In this document: piece by piece, positions 35,579 through 44,532 of the stretch
Position numbering within the stretch: the stretch's first letter is position 1
Layout: each line of letters starts with the position of its first letter
Source of the DNA: Paenibacillus_AM sp052180255
GTDB taxonomy: Bacteria > Bacillota > Bacilli > Paenibacillales > NBRC-103111
Direction of reading: 5' to 3'
NCBI RefSeq assembly: GCF_052180255.1
Contig: NZ_CP197466.1
Span: 620,001-684,000 of the forward strand
DNA: 64,000 bases
Notes under the pieces: generated by a model
Databases searched by the model: none
What the model was told of the DNA's origin: nothing
The model's input: only the letters and a program-made list of their open reading frames with translations
Made by a program: the position numbers and the translations under genes

Positions 35579-36771
35579 TGGAAGTGTCGGAAAAGCAATT
35601 GACACAGCCAGGTTGTAGCCAGAGGCAAGTCATACTCCCGGGAAGCACAATTGGTATTCTTGGCGGGGGACAACTTGGTCGAATGATGTCGCTTGCGGGT
35701 CGAGCAATGGGTTACCGATTCGTGACTCTCGATCCGGTGACAGATGCTCCTTGTGGACAAGTGGCTGATGAGCAAATTGTAGCAGCTTATGATGATTTAA
35801 TAGCGGCACAGCAATTGGCGGATCAATCAGATGTCATCACGTATGAGTTCGAAAATGTGGATGCAGGGGTAACGGAACTTCTCATGAAGCAATCCTATGT
35901 CCCGCAGGGTAGTCAATTGTTGTTTACGACTCAGCACCGACTTAGAGAGAAACGGGCAATCGAAGCTGCAGGTGTAAAGGTTGCTCCTTACTTGGAGATT
36001 GATAGTGAGGAGAAGCTGCGAGAGGGTGTTCGTGCATTCGGTACACCTTGTGTATTGAAAACAGCGACTGGCGGTTACGATGGTAAGGGTCAGTGGGTTA
36101 TTCGTTCTTTAGATGAAGTAACAGATGCTTACAACACTCTTAGCCAAGCAAAAACGGAACTTGTGTTGGAGAAGTTTATTCATTTTGACAAGGAACTATC
36201 GGTTATTGCAGCTCGGAGTCCACGTGGCGAAGTGAAAGCATTCCCTGCCGCTGAGAATGTGCATGTGGACAATATCTTGCATGTGTCGATCGTACCGGCT
36301 CGTGTATCAAATGAACTTCAGCGTCGAGCGGAACAGTTAGCGATTCAAATTGCGAAAGGGCTCGATGTTATTGGTCTTATTGCGGTGGAAATGTTCGTAA
36401 CATCAGACGGTGAGATCTACGTCAACGAGCTAGCTCCTAGACCGCACAATTCAGGGCATTATACGATGGAAGCGTGCCACACCAGCCAGTTCGAACAGCA
36501 CGTTAGAGCAATTTGTAACTTACCACTTGGTCCGACAGAGTTACTTACACCTGCTGTGATGGTGAACTTGCTTGGGGAGCATATGGAGCCGTTGATGAAC
36601 TGGATGGAGCAGGAAGAGGGTCTTCCAACGGATGTAACACCAAAAATTCACCTTTACGGTAAACATGAAGCTAAAGTGAAGCGGAAGATGGGTCATGTGA
36701 ATCTTTTGACGAAAGATGTTGAAAAGGCTCTAAAATGGATAGAAGACTCATCAATATGGAAAAATATGTAG
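35575..36771 (+). CDS. purK: N5-carboxyaminoimidazole ribonucleotide synthase
   Basis: ATP-grasp enzyme (398 aa) making N5-CAIR from AIR, bicarbonate and ATP. Seen: IGILGGGQLGRM near residue 25 and ATGGYDGKGQ in the ATP-grasp core near 162; NELAPRPHNSGHYTMEAC contains the metal/ATP ligands. There is an N-terminal extension of about 20 residues relative to the usual start at GILGGGQLG; two adjacent ATG codons (35575, 35578) overlap the purE stop. Followed by a repeat element beginning 2 nt after the stop. Confidence 0.96.
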   Translation: MMEVSEKQLTQPGCSQRQVILPGSTIGILGGGQLGRMMSLAGRAMGYRFVTLDPVTDAPCGQVADEQIVAAYDDLIAAQQLADQSDVITYEFENVDAGVTELLMKQSYVPQGSQLLFTTQHRLREKRAIEAAGVKVAPYLEIDSEEKLREGVRAFGTPCVLKTATGGYDGKGQWVIRSLDEVTDAYNTLSQAKTELVLEKFIHFDKELSVIAARSPRGEVKAFPAAENVHVDNILHVSIVPARVSNELQRRAEQLAIQIAKGLDVIGLIAVEMFVTSDGEIYVNELAPRPHNSGHYTMEACHTSQFEQHVRAICNLPLGPTELLTPAVMVNLLGEHMEPLMNWMEQEEGLPTDVTPKIHLYGKHEAKVKRKMGHVNLLTKDVEKALKWIEDSSIWKNM

Positions 36772-36772
36772 A

Positions 36773-36962
36773 GTGTGACTGAAAAGTTAAGCGAAGAAAT
36801 TAAAGGCGTACTGTAGGATGCTTTCGATGTACTTTTTCTTCGAAAAAGTTGTATCGCCTTTGGAATCGTGAAATTACCATTAAATCAATTCAAAATTCAC
36901 GAGTCCAACAGCGACCGGAAGTATTCCTTTAATTTCGTAGCGATCTAACTTTGTAGGAACAC
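36773..36962 (+). repeat. pur-operon inverted-repeat element A (purK-purB)
   Basis: About 190-bp imperfect palindrome: ends GTGT / ACAC; outer arms AGTTAAGCGAAGAAATTAAA against TTTAATTTCGTAGCG..TAACT; inner arms GGAATCGTGAA / TTCACGAGTCC around an AT-rich loop; core AACAGCGACCGGAAG at 36907-36921. A secondary hairpin ACTTTTT/AAAAAGT (36831-36849) lies in the left half. It starts 2 nt after the purK stop and ends about 33 bp before the purB Shine-Dalgarno. Confidence 0.8.
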
Positions 36963-37007
36963 GCTCCAATAGAGAAAAAGCAAGAGTCGAGATTAGGAGG
37001 ATGGAAA

Positions 37008-38303
37008 ATGATTGAACGTTACAGCCGCCCGGAAATGGCGCGAATTTGGACGGAAGAAAATAAGTTTAAAGCTTGGTTAGAGGTTGAGATTTTGTCATGT
37101 GAGGCATGGGCAGAACTTGGCGTAATTCCGAAGGAAGATGTAAAAGCACTTCGTGAGAAAGCAGGCTTTGATATTGATCGCATCTACGAAATTGAGCAAG
37201 AAACACGTCATGACGTCATTGCCTTCACACGTGCGGTGTCGGAAACACTTGGCGATGAGCGTAAATGGGTGCATTACGGTTTAACTTCAACGGACGTTGT
37301 GGATACAGCACTTGGTTATTTGCTGCGTCAAGCTAATGAAATTTTGGAAAAAGACTTGATCAATTTCATTGAAATTCTTCGTGAAAAAGCAGTCGCTTAT
37401 AAACACACAGCGATGATGGGAAGAACACATGGTGTTCATGCAGAACCGACAACTTTTGGTTTGAAAATGGCACTGTGGCATGAAGAAATGAAGCGTAATT
37501 TGGAGCGTTTCCGTTTTGCAGCTGACGGCGTGCAGTACGGTAAAATATCTGGCGCAGTAGGTACGTATGCGAATATTGATCCTTTTGTAGAGAGCTATGT
37601 ATGTGAGAAGTTAGGCACAAAGCCTGCTCCGATCTCTACACAAACGTTGCAGCGTGACCGTCATGCTGAGTATATGGCTACACTTGCGCTAATCGCAACT
37701 TCAATGGATAAGTTCGCAACGGAAATTCGTGCTTTGCAGAAGAGTGAAGTGCGTGAGGTTGAAGAAGGTTTTGCAAAAGGTCAAAAGGGTTCTTCCGCAA
37801 TGCCGCATAAGCGTAACCCGATCGGCTGTGAGAGTATTTCCGGTTTATCCCGTGTAATCCGTGGACATATGATCTCCGCTTATGAGAACGTAACGCTATG
37901 GCATGAGCGCGATATTTCGCACTCTTCGGTAGAGAGAATTATTTTGCCAGATGCAACGATTCTATTGAACTACATGCTTAATCGCTTCGGAAACATCGTG
38001 AAGAACTTGACTGTATTCCCTGAGAATATGAAGAGAAATATGAAAGCAACGTATGATGTGCCATTCTCTGGTCGCATTATGACGAAGCTGATTGATAAAG
38101 GATTTGCTCGTGAAAAAGCGTATGATACGGTACAGCCGCGTGCGATGCAAGCTTGGGAAGAACAACGCTCATTCCGAGATATCGTAATGAATACGCCTGA
38201 AATTACAGATGTATTAAATGCAGAAGAAATCGAAGATTGCTTTAACCCAAGCTGGCATTTGAAGCATGTGGATACGATTTTTGATCGTTTAGGGTTGAAT
38301 TAG
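37008..38303 (+). CDS. purB: adenylosuccinate lyase
   Basis: Bifunctional lyase (431 aa, same length as B. subtilis PurB): cleaves SAICAR to AICAR and adenylosuccinate to AMP, releasing fumarate each time. Fumarase-superfamily signature SSAMPHKRNP (about residues 263-272) holds the flexible catalytic-Ser loop; TSTDVVDTA and GRTHGVHAEP are the other two conserved regions. AGGAGG precedes the ATG. Flanked on both sides by repeat elements A and B. Confidence 0.97.
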   Translation: MIERYSRPEMARIWTEENKFKAWLEVEILSCEAWAELGVIPKEDVKALREKAGFDIDRIYEIEQETRHDVIAFTRAVSETLGDERKWVHYGLTSTDVVDTALGYLLRQANEILEKDLINFIEILREKAVAYKHTAMMGRTHGVHAEPTTFGLKMALWHEEMKRNLERFRFAADGVQYGKISGAVGTYANIDPFVESYVCEKLGTKPAPISTQTLQRDRHAEYMATLALIATSMDKFATEIRALQKSEVREVEEGFAKGQKGSSAMPHKRNPIGCESISGLSRVIRGHMISAYENVTLWHERDISHSSVERIILPDATILLNYMLNRFGNIVKNLTVFPENMKRNMKATYDVPFSGRIMTKLIDKGFAREKAYDTVQPRAMQAWEEQRSFRDIVMNTPEITDVLNAEEIEDCFNPSWHLKHVDTIFDRLGLN

Positions 38304-38304
38304 T

Positions 38305-38461
38305 GTGTTCAAAAGTCAAGCGAAGGAGAAAAGAAGCAACTGAAGGAGTGGAACGTTCGCCTTTGAAATTGTGAATCTACAATAATATCAATTCAAAATT
38401 CACAATTTCAACAGCGACCGGAAGTGCTACTTTTATCTGTAGTGAACAGACTTTTGGACAC
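38305..38461 (+). repeat. pur-operon inverted-repeat element B (purB-purC)
   Basis: 157 bp with almost perfect terminal inverted repeats GTGTTCAAAAGTC / GACTTTTGGACAC, inner arms GAAATTGTGAA / TTCACAATTTC, and core AACAGCGACCGGAAG (38410-38424). Begins 2 nt after the purB stop. Shorter than A and D because it lacks their secondary hairpin. Confidence 0.85.
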
Positions 38462-38492
38462 GTATAAATGAGAGAAATGGGAGGTTGAATCG

Positions 38493-39389
38493 ATGTCACA
38501 AACATTAACTACAGCGGTGGATTTGGTCAAAGCCCCGCTGCTTTATAAAGGCAAGGTTCGTGAGTTGTACGATTTGGGCGAGCATTTGCTAATCGTTGTA
38601 ACGGATCGAATTTCGGCATTCGATTATGTGCTTGAGCCTGCGATTCCTTTTAAGGGTGATGTGCTTAATCTTCTTACAGGGTTCTGGTTCGATATGACGT
38701 CAGAAATTATGGCGAATCATGTTGTTCATAATGATATTGATCTAATCGACGACTTAGTGACAGATAAAGAGGCGCTTCGCTATCGCATTATGGTGACTCG
38801 TAAAGCGACTCGTATTCCAGTTGAGTGCGTGGTTCGTGGTTACTTAACAGGAGGCGGTTGGCGTCAATACCTGGAGACAGGTAAAGTCAACGGTCATGAG
38901 CTCCCTGAAGGCATGCGTAAAAATCAACAGCTGCAAAGCCCAATCTTTACGCCTGCGAAGAAAAATGATGTTGGTCATGACGAAGATATCACGATTGAGC
39001 ATATGCGTGAATGGCTAGGTGACCGTTTAACGACGCAGCTGATCCAAAAGAGTATGATGCTCTACGTACTTGCACATACGTATTGCGAGCAACGCGGTAT
39101 TATTTTGGCAGATACGAAGTTTGAATTTGGCTTTATTGGGGATGAAATCATTCTAATTGATGAGATCTTTACTCCAGACTCTTCTCGTTTCTGGGCACAA
39201 GATCAATATCAGTTAGATGTGGAAATTGATTCTTTAGACAAAGAACCTGTTCGCTCGTACTTGGCAAATTCGGGTTGGGATAAAAATTCGCAGCCTGCAC
39301 CATTGCCTGAAGAGGTAGTCGAGGCAACTTCGGTTCGCTATCGTCAAATTTTGGGTCTTTTACTTGCTCAATTGCAGCAAGCGGAGTAG
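38493..39389 (+). CDS. purC: phosphoribosylaminoimidazole-succinocarboxamide (SAICAR) synthase
   Basis: Condenses CAIR with aspartate to SAICAR using ATP (298 aa). KGKVRELYDLG (about 19-29) is the N-terminal nucleotide-binding segment; VECVVRGYLTGGGW and DEIFTPDSSRFW are family signatures. It is longer than the 241-aa B. subtilis enzyme and matches the 290-300 aa class of PurC found in many other bacteria and in yeast. So although gene order is as in B. subtilis, this subunit is of the long type. GGGAGG before the ATG. Confidence 0.96.
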   Translation: MSQTLTTAVDLVKAPLLYKGKVRELYDLGEHLLIVVTDRISAFDYVLEPAIPFKGDVLNLLTGFWFDMTSEIMANHVVHNDIDLIDDLVTDKEALRYRIMVTRKATRIPVECVVRGYLTGGGWRQYLETGKVNGHELPEGMRKNQQLQSPIFTPAKKNDVGHDEDITIEHMREWLGDRLTTQLIQKSMMLYVLAHTYCEQRGIILADTKFEFGFIGDEIILIDEIFTPDSSRFWAQDQYQLDVEIDSLDKEPVRSYLANSGWDKNSQPAPLPEEVVEATSVRYRQILGLLLAQLQQAE

Positions 39390-39453
39390 ATTGCTAGATT
39401 GTTCTTATTTTTATTTTAATAGAGTTGGTCATTCATAGAGGAGGATTCACCAA

Positions 39454-39693
39454 ATGAAAGCAACTGTCTACGTTACGATTAAGCAAAATGTTCTAGACCC
39501 GCAAGGAAGCGCCGTTCAAGGCGCTTTACATGCAATGGGTTTTGAGGAAGTAGGAAAAGTTCGAATTGGGAAGTACATGGAATTTGAACTGGATACGACG
39601 GATCGTGCTGAAGCAGAATCACGTGTGACTGCTATGTGCGAGAAGCTGCTTGCGAATACGGTAATTGAAGACTACCGTTTTGAATTGAATTAA
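39454..39693 (+). CDS. purS: FGAM synthase, PurS subunit
   Basis: Small subunit (79 aa) of the three-part formylglycinamidine ribonucleotide synthase; it bridges PurQ and PurL for ammonia channelling. KATVYVTIKQNVLDPQGSAV with the later VRIGKYMEFEL segment is typical of PurS. AGGAGG precedes the ATG. Confidence 0.96.
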   Translation: MKATVYVTIKQNVLDPQGSAVQGALHAMGFEEVGKVRIGKYMEFELDTTDRAEAESRVTAMCEKLLANTVIEDYRFELN

Positions 39694-39770
39694 CGGAAGT
39701 CTCTTACTATTAAGTTTCCCAATACTCAGAAATCCTATCATTCGACTTACAAACTTGAGGAGGTACCCTG

Positions 39771-40466
39771 ATGAAATTTGCGGTTCTCGTATTTCCGGGA
39801 TCGAACTGTGATATCGATTGCTATAAAGCGGTGGAGGATACGGTTGGCCAGCAAGTCGATTATGTATGGCATACTGCGACTGATCTATCAAGCTATGATT
39901 GTATTCTAATACCAGGAGGCTTCTCCTACGGTGATTACTTACGCTGCGGTGCTATCGCACGTTTTGCACCTGTGATGCAGGCTTTGATTGAAGCAGCTGA
40001 ACAAGGTAAGTACATTCTTGGTATCTGTAATGGTTTCCAAATCGTTACGGAAGCAGGATTACTACCAGGTGCTCTACTGCGTAATAAAGGAATGAAATTC
40101 CTATGCCACCCGACGAATCTGGAAGTTGTGAATGCGAATACGCCGTTTACATCGGATTTCCGAGAAGGCGAAATCATTAGTATCCCGATTGCGCATGGTG
40201 AAGGTAATTACTATGTGGATGATGAAACCCTAGCAGAACTGCAAGCGAATAAGCAGATTGTGTTCCGTTATCAGCAAGGTACGAATCCAAATGGTGCAGT
40301 CGATGATATTGCAGGTGTATGCAACAAGGCAGGCAATGTCGTAGGGATGATGCCGCATCCAGAGCGTGCAGTTAGTGATCTGCTCGGATCAAGTGACGGT
40401 AAGCGAATGTTTACATCGATTCTGAACACATGGAGGAAACAACATGACGCAGCAGTTGTCCGTTAA
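39771..40466 (+). CDS. purQ: FGAM synthase, glutaminase subunit PurQ
   Basis: Class I glutamine amidotransferase (231 aa) supplying ammonia to PurL. Nucleophile Cys86 in LGICNGFQ; the His/Glu pair is in MPHPERAV near residue 195. The N-terminus KFAVLVFPGSNCD is typical. Overlaps the start of purL by 23 nt, so the two are translationally coupled. GAGGAGG before the ATG. Confidence 0.97.
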   Translation: MKFAVLVFPGSNCDIDCYKAVEDTVGQQVDYVWHTATDLSSYDCILIPGGFSYGDYLRCGAIARFAPVMQALIEAAEQGKYILGICNGFQIVTEAGLLPGALLRNKGMKFLCHPTNLEVVNANTPFTSDFREGEIISIPIAHGEGNYYVDDETLAELQANKQIVFRYQQGTNPNGAVDDIAGVCNKAGNVVGMMPHPERAVSDLLGSSDGKRMFTSILNTWRKQHDAAVVR

Positions 40467-42687
40467 GGAACCGACCGCAGAACAAATTGCGGAGCAGCAA
40501 ATATATAAGCAAATGGGTGTAACCGATGATGAATACGCAAAAATTTGCGGTTTTCTCGGACGTCAGCCTAATTACGTTGAAATCGGCGTGTTCTCCGTGA
40601 TGTGGTCGGAGCACTGTTCCTATAAAAACTCTAAACCTTTACTAAGAAGATTCCCAACTTCAGGACCTCGCGTCTTGATGGGGCCTGGTGAAGGAGCGGG
40701 TATCGTAGACATTGGTGATAATCAAGCGGTTGTTTTCAAAATTGAAAGTCATAACCACCCATCAGCGATTGAGCCTTACCAAGGCGCAGCTACGGGTGTT
40801 GGCGGAATCATTCGTGACATCTTTTCAATGGGTGCGCGTCCCGTTGCATTGTTAAATTCATTACGCTTCGGGAACCTCAAGAATGATCGTGTTAAATATT
40901 TGTTTGAACATGTCGTATCCGGTATTGCGGGTTATGGGAACTGTATTGGGATTCCAACCGTTGGCGGCGAAGTGATGTTCGATGAAAGTTATGAAGGAAA
41001 TCCACTCGTTAACGCCATGTGCGTAGGTTTGATCAATCATGATCAAATTCAGCGCGGTGTGGCAAAAGGTGTAGGCAATCCTGTATTTTATGTAGGTCCG
41101 GCTACGGGGCGTGACGGTATTCACGGAGCGACGTTCGCTTCTGAAGAGTTGACTGCGGAATCCGAAGCGAAGCGTCCAGCCGTGCAGGTTGGCGATCCTT
41201 TTATGGAAAAGTTGGTACTTGAAGCTTGTTTAGAGCTTATTGATACAGGCATCGTACTTGGTATTCAAGATATGGGTGCTGCGGGTCTTACTTGTTCTTC
41301 AGCAGAGATGGCATCTAAGGCTGGTAACGGTATGGAGTTGTACCTGGATGCTGTTCCACAACGTGAAGAAGGCATGACGGCTTATGAGATGATGTTGTCT
41401 GAATCTCAAGAGCGTATGTTGTTTGTTGTTGAACCGAAGCATGAAGCGCAAGCGACAGAAATTTTCCATCGTTGGGGCTTGATCTGTGCGAAGGTTGGTA
41501 AGGTAACGGACGATGGTCGTCTGAAACTAATCCACCATGGTGAAGTTGTTGGGGATATGCCGGTTACAGCGCTTGTTGATGAGTGTCCGGTATATGATAA
41601 GCCATCCCAAATGCCTGCGTATTACGAGACTAGTGCGAATATCGATACGAATCGTTATGCAGAAGTAACAGATTTGAATGATGCGCTTGGTAAAGTGTTG
41701 GCGTCCCCAACTGTAGCAAGCAAGGAATGGGTATATAACCAATACGATCACATGGTTCGTACATCGACAGTTGTTCGTCCGGGTTCGGATGCGGCTGTTG
41801 TATCGATCCGTGGAACACGCAAGGCGCTTGCGATGACGACAGATTGTAATGGACGTTATGCGTACCTTGATCCTGCTGTAGGCGGTCGAATTGCGGTTAG
41901 TGAAGCTGCGCGTAATATCGTATGTTCAGGTGCTGAACCCCTTGCGATTACGGATAACTTGAACTTCGGTTCCCCAGAGAAACCAGAAATTTTCTGGCAG
42001 ATGGAGCAAGCTGTAGACGGTATGGCTGAAGCTTGTCGTGTACTGGATACGCCTGTTATCGGTGGTAATGTATCGCTATATAACGAGAATGCAAAAGGGG
42101 CTATCTATCCGACTCCTGTTGTCGGTATGGTGGGTTTAGTTCATGATACCGATCACATTACAACGCAAGCGTTCAAGCAAGCTGGCGATGTTATCTTCGT
42201 ACTTGGTGAAACAAAAGCTGAGCTCGGCGGTTCTGAGTTCCAATATATCGTGCATAATGTGACAGAAGGTCGTCCACCTGTTCTAGATTTAGAGACGGAG
42301 AAGAAATTGCACAGCACAGTGCTTGGCGCGATCCAACAAGGATTAGTTGCTTCTGCGCACGACTTGTCCGAAGGCGGTCTTGCAGTTGCACTTGCTGAAT
42401 CATGTATTTCATCGGGCCTTGGTGCTGTAGTGAATTTCGCAACGGAATTACGTGCGGATATTGCTTTATTCAGTGAGAGCCAATCCCGCATTCTTTTGTC
42501 GGCAACACCTGCTAAGGCAGATGCACTTGAAAAATGGATTGCTTCCCAAGGCGTGCCATATCAAGTCATTGGTACCGTTCAAGGTGAAGAATTAAACATT
42601 CAAGTAAATGGGCAAGGAGCTGTTCAAGCTACCGTTCGTTCATTCGAAAAGATCTGGAAGGATGCGATCCCATGTCTGATGCAGTAA
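40444..42687 (+). CDS. purL: FGAM synthase, large subunit PurL
   Basis: Small-type PurL (747 aa; B. subtilis 742) that needs PurS and PurQ. Catalyses ATP-dependent amidation of FGAR to FGAM. Seen: MWSEHCSYKNSKPLL (about 57-71), FKIESHNHPSAIEPYQGAATGVGG with the catalytic His and Mg ligands, and the second AIRS-like half with DCNGRYAYLDP and GGNVSLYNE. GGAGG precedes the ATG, inside purQ. Overlaps purF by 16 nt. Confidence 0.97.
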   Translation: MTQQLSVKEPTAEQIAEQQIYKQMGVTDDEYAKICGFLGRQPNYVEIGVFSVMWSEHCSYKNSKPLLRRFPTSGPRVLMGPGEGAGIVDIGDNQAVVFKIESHNHPSAIEPYQGAATGVGGIIRDIFSMGARPVALLNSLRFGNLKNDRVKYLFEHVVSGIAGYGNCIGIPTVGGEVMFDESYEGNPLVNAMCVGLINHDQIQRGVAKGVGNPVFYVGPATGRDGIHGATFASEELTAESEAKRPAVQVGDPFMEKLVLEACLELIDTGIVLGIQDMGAAGLTCSSAEMASKAGNGMELYLDAVPQREEGMTAYEMMLSESQERMLFVVEPKHEAQATEIFHRWGLICAKVGKVTDDGRLKLIHHGEVVGDMPVTALVDECPVYDKPSQMPAYYETSANIDTNRYAEVTDLNDALGKVLASPTVASKEWVYNQYDHMVRTSTVVRPGSDAAVVSIRGTRKALAMTTDCNGRYAYLDPAVGGRIAVSEAARNIVCSGAEPLAITDNLNFGSPEKPEIFWQMEQAVDGMAEACRVLDTPVIGGNVSLYNENAKGAIYPTPVVGMVGLVHDTDHITTQAFKQAGDVIFVLGETKAELGGSEFQYIVHNVTEGRPPVLDLETEKKLHSTVLGAIQQGLVASAHDLSEGGLAVALAESCISSGLGAVVNFATELRADIALFSESQSRILLSATPAKADALEKWIASQGVPYQVIGTVQGEELNIQVNGQGAVQATVRSFEKIWKDAIPCLMQ

Positions 42688-44159
42688 AATCCGGACATGG
42701 ATTGTGGACCGGGGACTACTATAACGAAGGCATGAACATACATGCCGGGGTGATGGATAAACTTGGCGAAGAGTGCGGCGTATTCGGTGTTTTCGGGCAT
42801 GATGACGCTGCCTCCCTTTGTTACTACGGACTTCATGCGCTTCAGCATCGAGGTCAAGAAAGTGCAGGGATTTGCACAGCCGATCCAAACAACTTTCACT
42901 ATCATCGCGGAATGGGTCTTGTAAAAGAAGTGTTCAACAATACGAACCTTCCGAATCTTATGGGATCCTCAGCAATCGCACACGTACGTTATTCAACGGC
43001 GGGTGAGAGCAAGCTGGCAAATGCGCAACCGCTCGTTTTTAAATATCGGGAGGGTGATCTGGCTATTGCAACGAACGGTAACCTTGTGAATGCAGGAGAA
43101 ATTCGTCGTAAGCTGGAGAAGATGGGTTCCATCTTCCAGACGACCTCCGATACGGAAGTTGTCGCACATTTAATCGCACGCTCCGAGCATGATGAGATTG
43201 AGGATGCAGTAAAAGATGCATTATCCCAAGTAGTGGGCGCTTATGCGTTCCTTATTTTAACGAAAGATAAGCTTATTGCAGCTCTTGATCCACATGGACT
43301 TCGTCCATTCGTAATCGGTCGCTTAGGTGATGCTTACCTATTCGCTTCTGAAACGTGTGCGTTCGAAGCTGTGGGGGGTCAATACTATCGTGATGTACGT
43401 CCAGGTGAGCTGCTCGTCTTGGATCGAAATGGTTTGAAGGAAGATCGTTTTGCCGAAAGAGAGAAGCGAGCGATTTGCTCGATGGAATATATTTATTTTG
43501 CAAGACCAGATTCAGATATGAATGAAATTAATGTCCATGCCGCTCGCAAGCGGATGGGTAAGCAGTTAGCGAAGGAAGCATTCGTTGATGCGGACATTAT
43601 TACAGGTGTACCGGATTCTTCGACTTCCGCAGCGATTGGTTTCGCCGAGCAGACGGGTATCCCGTATGAGCTTGGTCTGATTAAGAATCGCTATACCGGT
43701 CGTACTTTCATTGAACCGAGCCAAGAATTACGTGAACAAGGTGTCAAAATGAAGCTTAGCGCCGTACGCGGAGTTGTCGAAGGAAAACGCGTCGTGATGA
43801 TTGACGACTCGATCGTTCGTGGCACAACCTCCCTACGGATTGTGAACTTGCTTCGTGAAGCGGGTGCAACTGAGGTACATGTTCGCATCTCCTCACCACC
43901 ATTCAAAAATCCGTGCTTCTACGGAATCGATACACCAAGCCGCAAAGAGCTCATCGCTTCTTCGCATAGCATTGAAGAAATGCGCAAGAAAATCAACGCA
44001 GACTCCTTGTATTTCTTAAGCAAAGACGGAATGCTAGATTCCATCGGTCGCACAGCGGATGAGTTCAAACACGGCTATTGCACCGCATGCTTCGACAACG
44101 AATATCCAACCGAGGTCGATGACGAGGAAGCACCTGCGGCTGTGAAGTGCTCTGGCTGA
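42672..44159 (+). CDS. purF: amidophosphoribosyltransferase
   Basis: First committed step: PRPP and glutamine to phosphoribosylamine (495 aa). Synthesised with a propeptide of about 34 residues; the N-terminal nucleophile is Cys35 in GEECGVFG, exposed by self-cleavage. PRTase motif VVMIDDSIVRGTTS near residue 375. The cysteines of YCTACF near the C-terminus, with others at RAICSM and NPCFYG, fit the B. subtilis-type [4Fe-4S] enzyme. The propeptide is longer than the 11 residues of B. subtilis; an in-frame ATG at 42732 is an alternative start, but a GGAAGGAT-type site supports 42672. Confidence 0.96.
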   Translation: MSDAVKSGHGLWTGDYYNEGMNIHAGVMDKLGEECGVFGVFGHDDAASLCYYGLHALQHRGQESAGICTADPNNFHYHRGMGLVKEVFNNTNLPNLMGSSAIAHVRYSTAGESKLANAQPLVFKYREGDLAIATNGNLVNAGEIRRKLEKMGSIFQTTSDTEVVAHLIARSEHDEIEDAVKDALSQVVGAYAFLILTKDKLIAALDPHGLRPFVIGRLGDAYLFASETCAFEAVGGQYYRDVRPGELLVLDRNGLKEDRFAEREKRAICSMEYIYFARPDSDMNEINVHAARKRMGKQLAKEAFVDADIITGVPDSSTSAAIGFAEQTGIPYELGLIKNRYTGRTFIEPSQELREQGVKMKLSAVRGVVEGKRVVMIDDSIVRGTTSLRIVNLLREAGATEVHVRISSPPFKNPCFYGIDTPSRKELIASSHSIEEMRKKINADSLYFLSKDGMLDSIGRTADEFKHGYCTACFDNEYPTEVDDEEAPAAVKCSG

Positions 44160-44170
44160 GTGGGGCTAGA

Positions 44171-44325
44171 GGATGTTCAAAAAGTTTGGTCACTGCGAAG
44201 AAAGGGAGTACTTCCGGTCGCTGTTGGAATCGTGAAAGTTGAATGGAATTAGCGGTATATTCACGATTCCAAAGGCGATCGCTTCGCCATAACGGAGTGA
44301 AACGATCGTTATTGGCAAAATGATG
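44171..44325 (-). repeat. pur-operon inverted-repeat element C (purF-purM, reverse orientation, one arm lost)
   Basis: In reverse orientation relative to A, B and D: on the minus strand, core AACAGCGACCGGAAG, inner arms GGAATCGTGAA / TTCACGATTCC, then an outer arm ending TTTTTGAACATC (plus-strand 44173-44184). The opposite outer arm is missing; the left half stops after a hairpin GCCATAACG/CGTTATTGGC (44286-44316), where element E follows 15 bp later. Confidence 0.75.
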
Positions 44326-44339
44326 CGTTCGTGCGGCTG

Positions 44340-44489
44340 GTGCGAGGGGGCGGAGAGCAGCATATGTCCTGGAGAGCAGAAGCGATCCGCATTTGTTGTT
44401 TCGTTCCCTCTTCACCAACCTAATCAAGGAACGAAACGACAACAGCGGACGGAAGGACATATGCAGCTCGCAGCCCTCTCTCCCCGCAC
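44340..44489 (+). repeat. pur-operon inverted-repeat element E (purF-purM, divergent subtype)
   Basis: Ends GTGCG/CGCAC. Arms AGCATATGTCC / GGACATATGCAGC and GTTGTTTCGTTCC / GGAACGAAACGACAAC. Core AACAGCGGACGGAAG (44441-44455), similar to but diverged from A-D. Richer in G+C than the others. It lies within a longer open frame upstream of purM but ends before the true purM start. Confidence 0.75.
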
Positions 44490-44532
44490 TCAAGCCATAT
44501 TTTCCACAAATTTAAAAAGGGAGTTGAACGAA

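Noticed and set aside
44320..44532. 71-codon N-terminal extension of PurM
   Set aside because: It is made of repeat-element sequence, and the canonical start with a ribosome binding site is at 44533.
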